This document shows, one piece after another, positions 57,170 to 64,000 of a stretch of 64,000 bases of DNA; the first letter of the stretch is position 1; each line of letters begins with the position of its first letter. The translations under genes were made by a program, and so were the position numbers. The stretch comes from Myrica gale. Taxonomy: Eukaryota; Streptophyta; Magnoliopsida; Fagales; Myricaceae. The DNA is taken from contig OZ005610.1 in the NCBI GenBank assembly GCA_963930655.1, positions 15,753,001 through 15,817,000 on the forward strand. Reading direction: 5' to 3'. The notes beneath the pieces were generated by a model. The model searched no databases. It was not told the DNA's origin and saw only the letters and a program-made list of their open reading frames with translations.

Positions 57170-57559
57170 ATGATCCCTTACTATATGGAGCCCAAATGAA
57201 TTTATCTGAATGACCTACAGTAGCAGGTTGCAACTTCTTAATGGCAGCTATAAAGACTACATTTGACAAAGATGGAGGGAAATCTAAGGAAGTCTAAGAC
57301 TTGAAGAATTGGAGACCATTCCATTTTGTCAAATGCTTTGTCTATATCAACTTTAATAGGCCGCTTTTATGTTTGATAGTATGGAAGACTTCAGCTGCTA
57401 TGGTAGAATTTTCTTGTATGATCGTCCCTTTGACAAAGGTTGATTGGTAAGGGGAAATGAATCGAGAAAGGAAAGGTTGGATGCATGAGGCTAAGATTTT
57501 TTAGATGAGTTTGTAAAGGTTGTTGCATAGGCTAATGGGCCGAAAGTAGGAGACATTGG
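57170..57559 (-). pseudogene. LINE reverse transcriptase fragment, left part of a split LINE
   Basis: Minus strand: Y-F-R-P-I-S-L-C-N (about 57530-57556) begins the block. P-Y-Q-S-T-F-V and a degenerate G-L-L-K-L-I catalytic region follow, in pieces with stops. The 57560-57564 site TGGGG joins it to the LINE at 62078-64000, where the same frame ends in A-L-I-P-K-N-T-H-P. Confidence 0.75.
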
Positions 57560-57629
57560 TGGGGTGCTCAAAATTTTGAGTTTCTAACATCTGTTCCACC
57601 GAAGAAGTCTCTCGATGATAGTATGACAC

Positions 57630-58740
57630 ATGTCTAATACACTTCAACAATTCTTGCAGATTCAGGCAAAAACTAACAGTCAGAACACTCAGGCCACAAA
57701 TGAATTGCAGGGCACCATTAATAAGATGAGCAGGACATTGAGTACCCTAGAAAATGAAAAATTCCCTACAAAACCTCAGTCAATCCTCAAGTATACCGAC
57801 AATTGCAACAAGTACATAATGTCTAAGGGGATTCTCTTGAGACAACAAAGGCCGTTATTACTTTGAGAAGTGGAAAGGAAGTTATCCGACCTGAGATGTC
57901 CATCAACAGACAAACAGTTGTCTCAACACTTGAAGTTACAGCTGAAACTAATGAAGCCGAAGAAAAATCCAGAGGAAGTGAGCCCAGAATTGAAGAAATC
58001 TGTTAGTGCAGAGGTTGAGACTAGTAGGAGTACCGATCTATGGTACCCTATCCTCAGAGATTCAGGAAATCTTCAAGAAAGTGAAATTAATATTCCGCTT
58101 TTAGATGTCATACAACAAGTTCCTTCGTATGCAAAATTTATGAAGGATTTATGCACATGAAAGAGGAAGTTGAATGTAAAGAAGAAAGTTTTCCTGATAG
58201 AGCAAGTCAGCACTTGATATTGAGTGAGACTCCTCATAAGTTTAGAGATCCCGACTCTCCTGCTATTTCCATTGGGAGAGCTCTACTTGATTTGGGGAGC
58301 AATACGAATTTGTTATCATCATCAGTTTATGAGCAATTGGGGTTGAGTGAATTGAAAAAGTCTTCTCATGCTGCAGTTGGCTGACAGATCAGTCAAGGTG
58401 CCACAAAGTATTATTGAAAATGTGTTGGTTCAGGTGGACAAATTTTACTAACCAGTGGACTTTGTAGTTCTGGATATGTAGCAACCAGTTTCTACTATTT
58501 ACCAATCATTTGTCATTCTTGGACATCCATTCTACCTTCAATGCGATCAATTGTCGAAGTAAAGTATTAAGCTCACATTTGAGAATATGACATTGGAGAT
58601 GAACGTGTTCAATGTCTGCAAGATGCCGAGTGGTTCTGACGACTTATAGGTACATGCAATTGATGTGATAGATGACTTCGATATTTCAAAGTTGTTATCA
58701 GTACTTAAACAAGATTCACTCTAAAATGAGCAGTGCAAAG
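57630..58740 (+). pseudogene. Ty3-type gag-protease remnant (Athila-like)
   Basis: The plus strand has a gag-like helical part (57630-57866), then, after frame changes, a protease region. The block A-L-L-D-L-G-S-N-T-N-L-L-x-x-S-V-Y-E-Q-L-G-L (58270-58350) has the catalytic Asp in D-L-G rather than D-S/T-G, as in Athila-type elements. The following pieces match the end of the same domain in shifting frames. There are many stops. Confidence 0.78.
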
Positions 58741-59082
58741 ACTATCCCAAGTATATGAGTTCTGTCGTGTAATAATTAGCCCAAAAGACCAGATCGTTTC
58801 ATCAGGAAAAATAAATTAATTTCAAACTCGCGTAAACAAAATAAGGATAATATAAAAGCATTTATTGAACACAATTCAGATTCATATTTTTGGATTTTGG
58901 AGAGTTCGAAACGAAATTAAAACAACACAAAAAGTAAACTAAGGATATAATATGCATTAAAGTAAATGACAGAATTTAAATGACAGAAAGTAAATTACGG
59001 AAAGTAAATGACAATAAGTAAATGACATAAATTAAATGACAATAATAAGTAATTGAAAGTGAATAAAAAAGAGAGCACAAGA

Positions 59083-60448
59083 TGTTGGCTTTTGTGCATA
59101 ATCGATATTTTGATGATTTCAATAAATGGATTAAGTTTACAAAATGGACATCTTCAAAGACAAAACATTTCTATCAAAGAGTCAAAGACTAGAAGATTTA
59201 GGATCTAGAAGATGCAATGAGCTCAAAAGTGAAGATCAAGACCTTAGGGTATAAACATTGTAACTTAGTTTCACTTTTGACAAGGATTTGAATCACACTT
59301 GCGCATCTTTCAAAATGTGCATAAAACTGTTTTACCTCTTTCTTGAAAGATCAACATGTTTTTAAATGGTTTCAAAACACCACAATCAAAACTCTCAAAA
59401 CTTTTGTATACTTATGAAAAGTTAATCTTTAATACTGGGTATTTCAAAGTGGTCAAAAACGTGGTTTTAATTGAACCGGACTATGTGCTTAAGTTGAGAA
59501 GGTCGACCGGCTGGTGAAACGGTCGATTGGGCTTCGACCGCTTGGTATAGCGATCGGTCGGTTGTTTTTGAAAATTTAGCCGTTCTGATTCTGACATTAT
59601 GACTGTTGGGTAATGGTAACTTTAAGCGGTGGACTGATTCATGTAGAGGTCGACCAGCTCGTTTTGACAGACGACCCCCAACGGCTATAAACGACTAGTT
59701 TTTACATGTGACCTATAAATACACCTTCATAACGTCCAAAATAAAGAGAGAACGACCACATATCATTTCTATACTTTGAGAAAGATCTTAAATATTTCTA
59801 TTTCATATTTCTCATATCATTCACACAAATCATACTTTCTTAACATAGTCATTGTGTGAATCAAGAGATAGAGCTTTCCAATTTCATATCTACGCTTTGA
59901 GAGAGTTTTGTTCTTCCATATTTATATCGAGAGATGTGTTTCCTTTTGTGAGGTTGTTCACTAAAAAAGAAGCTTAGAGATGGTATATCTCAAGCTTGTT
60001 AGGTTGTGAGTGGTGCGCCCGAAAAACCACTTGGGTTGTGAGTGTTGAGCCCGAAAAAAATACTTGTACGGTTTTCTAAGACCCAAAAACTAAAGTGTAC
60101 ACTATTTGGGAGATAGTGGGAAAATCTCAAGGCTCGGTGAAGGAGTTTAAGAGGTGAATGTAAGCGGGTTTGCCGAACCACCTAAAAATCTCATGTTTGC
60201 TTCTCTAACCCTACTTTTTACATTTAGCACTTATTTACACTTGTTGCATCTATATACTTGTGTTAATCTTCATGTTTGCTTCTCTAACCCTACTTTTTAC
60301 ATTTAGCACTTATTTACACTTGTTGCATCTATATACTTGTGTTAATCTTGTCTTTATTTTGCAAACACGATATTGGGCGTTAAAAGCGAAAAAATTTGAA
60401 AACTCAATTCACCCTCCCTATTGGGTTGCCTTAATCCTAGGACGTACA
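59083..60448 (+). mobile_element. Solo copia LTR (1.37 kb) with TSD CAAGA
   Basis: Starts TGTTGGCTTT and ends GACGTACA. The duplication CAAGA is at 59078-59082 and 60449-60453. A TATA box (TATAAAT, 59714-59720) sits midway. The 3' part has the AACTCAATTCACCC motif also seen near the end of the LTR of the copia element at 20223. A 79-base segment is duplicated in tandem (60191-60269 and 60270-60348). Confidence 0.82.
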
Positions 60449-60536
60449 CAAGATTCATGGATTAAATAATATCGTCTTATTACAACTCAAGATTCAAGCT
60501 ACAAGAGGAAAAAAAACAACATGAACATAATTCGAA

Positions 60537-61252
60537 ATTAAAATAGAAATTACATAAAATTAAAGAGCAAGAAACTTAAATCTAAATCCTAAGAATTGAA
60601 ATACATGAAATTGGAATAATAAAACATAAAAGAAACTAATCTAAAAGCTGAAAATAATGAAGAGAGAGAGAGAGTAGAGATACGGCCAAAGAGAAAAAAA
60701 AATAGGAGAAGAGAAAGAGGTGAGAGTATCAGCTAAGGGAGAAAATTGAGGGAGAAGAGATAAAAGGAAAAATAAAATGTGACAAATAGAGAGAGAAGAG
60801 AGTAACACATCAAATAAAGAAAAGCGAGAGAGAAAGTAAAGTTTTGGACAAGAGAAAATAATAGGAAGAAAGAGGAGAGAGAGAGAGAGTAACACATTAA
60901 AATAGAAATTACATAAAATTAAAGAGCAAGAAACTTAAATCTAAATCCTAAGAATTGAAATACAAGACATTGAAATAATAAAACATAAAAGAAACTAATC
61001 TAAAAGCTGAAAATAATGAAGAGAGAGAGAGTAGAGATACGGCCAAAGAGAAAAAAAATAGGAGAAGAGAAAGAGGTGAGAGTATCAGCTAAGGGAGAAA
61101 ATTGAGGGAGAAGAGATAAAAGGAAAAATAAAATGTGACAAATAGAGAGAGAGAAGAGAGTAACACATCAAATAAAGAAAAGCTAGAGAGAAAGTAAAGT
61201 TTTGGACAAGAGAAAATAATAGGAAGAAAGAGGAGAGAGAGAGAGAGATTGA
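60537..61252. repeat. 359-bp tandem duplication, purine-rich
   Basis: Unit 1 is 60537-60895 and unit 2 starts at 60896 and ends near 61252. They are almost identical, differing mainly in the length of GA runs and a few bases. The sequence is A/G-rich on the plus strand. It lies in the long LTR of the Ty3-type element; similar purine-rich sequence continues to 61640. Confidence 0.85.
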
Positions 61253-62077
61253 ATAGAGAGGTGCGGCTGAAAAATAAATAGAATGAAACTAAGGTTTGTT
61301 CGGCTAAGAAGTGAGAGAAAAAAGGAGAGAGGAGATAAGAAAAGGTGTGGCTAGATTAAAACAAAGGAGAGAAAAAAGAGAAATGATAGGGAGAGAAAAG
61401 GTGGTGAGCGGCAAACAAAGAGAAAAATAAAAGAGAGAGGAGAGAGAAGTGCTGCTGGAAAAATAAAATAAAGAGGTAGTGTGATTTTGTGAAAAGGAAA
61501 AAGAGTGAAAATAAATAGGGGAACAATCGGCCAAAAAGAGAGAATAGAGAAAATGAGGCTATGTTAGAAAAAGTAGGGAGAAGGAGAATAAGATGTAGGG
61601 TTTGCTAGGTTGAAGGGAAAGTGAAAAGATAGATGGAGGGCTAAGATTTAAGTGTCTCTTAATTCTTCATAGAATTACAGCATTGTCATTAATGAATCTC
61701 TCTTGCTCTGTCATGTGTCCCAATATACTGCTCTTGTTATCACCCTACACAAAAATAATTAATTAGTTCATGACATCATAAAACGAAATTAAATTCATAA
61801 AATAATTACAATGTCAATAATTATAGTCCAAATGATAAAAATAATGATTTTAGAATTTATCTGGACACGGTATGACTTAAGTACATGCAAGCTAAAGAAA
61901 GGAAAAAATTGCAGGTGCAATAAATTAAATCTAAAATCAAATAAATTCAACAATTAATTGCACAACTTAGATTTATACCTCTTAATCATCTTTCCATCTA
62001 AAATCAATGTTTAAAACATTAAATAATTAAAAGTTTTAGATGTACTAAACATGCAATATTCTAGCTCAATCATGGGG

Positions 62078-64000
62078 TGAGTATTTTTTGGTATAAGGGC
62101 AAGAAAGGCGTGGTTTAAAAAGGAGGAAAGATGGCCTGTTTGGAAAAAAGTTTGGACAGTATGAGTGATATCTCTGCGGAGTAGATTCCAATATATTTGG
62201 AAGAAAATGGGAGGGGAGTCATTCGGTCCAGGGGCTTTGTTTGGATGCATGGATTTGAGTGCGTGAATCTCCAATTCCGTTGGAATTTGGCTAAGAGAGT
62301 CACATTCTTCTGAAGATACAATTGTTGAAAAAAGGTCATGCATCCTCGGTGTAGTAGCAGTGGCAGTTTGGGATGAAAAAAGGGAGGTAAAATGAGAAAT
62401 AAATAAATTTCCCACTACATTTTGATCAGAAATCCAACTGTTATTTGGACCTTTGAGAGAACTGATAAAGTTTCTGCTATGCCTAATAATGGTGGAAGAA
62501 TGGAAGTATTTTATGTTCAGATCTTTGGAGATGAGCCATTGTACCCTGGATTTTGCTTCCATAATAATTGTTCACGTCGAAGCTGCTCATCCAGAAGAAG
62601 TTTCAAATGCTGTTTATATAATATATTTGCTGGAGTTGGAGAGAGTTGCTGCACCCTTTGGAGTTTATGAGAGATTTTTTTTATACACCCTGGAATGTAC
62701 CCAAAATGGGTTTTATTCCATGAACAGAGGGCTTTCGAATTAGCAGCAAGCTTGTAGTGGATATCATTCAGGCCAGATGGATTGGAGTATCATACATCAG
62801 CAATAACATGATAGCATGATGGATCCCTGATCCAAAACTGCTCAAATCTGAAGGGCCTTAGGGATATTCTGGCCATCAGTATTGAGAAGGATGTGAGAGT
62901 GATCCGAAGCTAATCGGAGTATGTGCTTTAAGAGAGCACGAGGATTTGCTGGCGCCAAAGAGAATTTACAATACTGCGGTCTATTCTCTCTTGAATATTG
63001 GCCAGACCTTGCCTCCCATTAGACCAAGTATAGATAGGGCCATCAAAGTCAATATCAGTTAGCTCGTGAGCTTGAATGAAAAGATTAAATCAAGAAGTCT
63101 TAGATATGGCACCAATTGTTCTTCCACCACTTATCTCATTAGGTTGTAATATAGCATTAAAATCACCAATTAGCAACCATGGTCCCGAATAAGATTGGCT
63201 AGCCACGTTGAGTTCCTCCCAAATTATTTTTTGAGAAAAGCATAGGGAGGACCATACACGAAGGAGCACAGAAATGCCTTGGAGGAGTCAGAAGGGTACA
63301 TTAAAACATAGATAGCATTACGATTTTTACACACTACATAAGGGGTACAACCAGCTCTCCAGGGGAGGACAAGACCTCCTTTTGTGCACAAACGAGGGAC
63401 AAAAACATAGAAGTAGAACCCTAGTCTATTCAAAATGGAAGTGGTTATAGCATCACACACTTTAGATTCCATAATGTACAGATAGCCAGGATTATGATCC
63501 CGTATCATAGCTCGTAAGGAGTTAATTGTCGAGGTATGAGCTAATCTTCGACAATTCCATGCTAGAAGCTTCATGGGGCGGGGCGGGGTAGGTTTCGGCT
63601 CACCTCCTCAGCCATATTGATCTTTTCAGAAAAAAGTGGGGGGTGGAAAGACATGAAGGGCACGGTCCTGTTTGATGATGGCCCAAGTTGTCTACGCTCT
63701 TTCTTTTGTTGGGCAGCATGAAGACTTTGCAAATGCTGGGACTCCTTGAGGATGTTGATGATGAGATCATTTTCCATGGAGGAAATGGAGTTTGTGAGAA
63801 GTTTTTTTGGAAAAGGAGGGAAAGAATCAGCCTATTGTTCGGCCTTTCTCTTGCCTCTACAAGTGGATGCACTATATTTTTGGGAGTTATGTTATTTTTG
63901 GCTTAATCTACGGCTGGTAGTGACTTTGGCTTTGCCTTTGGCCTTAGAATCAGCAGGAGATGGCTGGAGAGAAGTATGTTGATAGCGTGAAGGTGCAGAA
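62078..64000 (-). mobile_element. LINE, right part (ORF1 end, endonuclease, reverse transcriptase start)
   Basis: Minus strand from the window end: an ORF1 tail (64000-63575), then ORF2 starting at 63574 with M-K-L-L-A-W-N-C-R (endonuclease). A middle part in broken frames follows (63220-62570). A linker and the reverse-transcriptase entry lie at 62562-62078 (H-P-N-K-A-P-G-P-N-D and L-A-L-I-P-K). The frame is cut at the TSD TGGGG and resumes at 57559. The 5' end lies outside the window. Confidence 0.82.

Larger units (their letters stand above)
57565..62072 (+). mobile_element. Degenerate Ty3-type element inserted in a LINE
   Basis: TGCTCAAAA...GCTCAATCA is flanked by TGGGG at 57560-57564 and 62073-62077. 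Inside, 57610-58740 is gag-protease coding remnant. From about 58766 (TGTCGTGTAATAATTAGCCC) to 62072 it looks like a long 3' LTR holding a solo copia LTR and a 359-bp duplication. No full 5' LTR is seen, so the 5' end is deleted or rearranged. The TSD is credible because the LINE frame reads across it. Confidence 0.6.

Noticed and set aside
60641..61534. Hydrophobic minus-strand frames of 76-84 codons
   Set aside because: Products of purine-rich repeat sequence, duplicated with the 359-bp unit.

Overview
This is plant nuclear DNA, almost certainly from a eudicot. Host genes have spliceosomal introns, and most of the window is transposable-element sequence: LINEs, Ty1/copia and Ty3 LTR elements, hAT and Mutator-like elements, and an endogenous pararetrovirus. 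I see no rRNA, tRNA, CRISPR or bacterial features. Only two host genes look intact: a two-pore K+ channel (TPK family, 14605-16234, +) and a secreted plant-specific DUF7705-like protein (45732-48635, +, four exons). A third, a GRF-type zinc-finger gene (9353-13297, -), is cut near its 3' end by a 3.5-kb solo LTR and also carries a frameshift.

Layout. 1-5640: rearranged endogenous caulimovirid (protease, coat and movement-protein remnants on -, a polyprotein tail plus promoter-like region on +), split by a 778-bp solo LTR. 5640-8922: an LTR-like remnant and a 2.2-kb solo LTR. 9353-13297: the broken GRF gene with its 3.5-kb solo LTR. 14011-16234: a LINE scrap, then the TPK gene. 17552-37052: a nest in which one near-full-length LINE on - is spread over about 18.5 kb because a copia element (20223-28937, itself holding a 3-kb LTR-like insert) and a 3.65-kb solo LTR (29889-33543) landed in it; a second truncated LINE landed in its target-site duplication. 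37225-38791: a non-autonomous hAT-like element carrying a multi-exon fragment of cystathionine gamma-synthase. 38952-39669: a second small hAT element. 40374-42120: a truncated LINE with an open 3' coding region. 42361-45000: MITE-like sequence and a 118-bp Mutator-like MITE. 45732-48635: the DUF7705-like gene. 49465-53148: LINE scraps and repeat-rich DNA. 53149-56610: another solo LTR of the same family as those at 9.4 and 29.9 kb. 57170-64000: a LINE on - interrupted by a degenerate Ty3-type element that itself contains a solo copia LTR and a 359-bp tandem duplication.

Most insertion boundaries were placed from terminal TG...CA or TIR ends plus target-site duplications read directly from the sequence, so the order of insertion can often be deduced. 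The two most unusual observations are the captured cystathionine gamma-synthase exons inside the hAT-like element, and a repeated hairpin motif (fixed loop, covarying stems) shared by three solo LTRs of one family.
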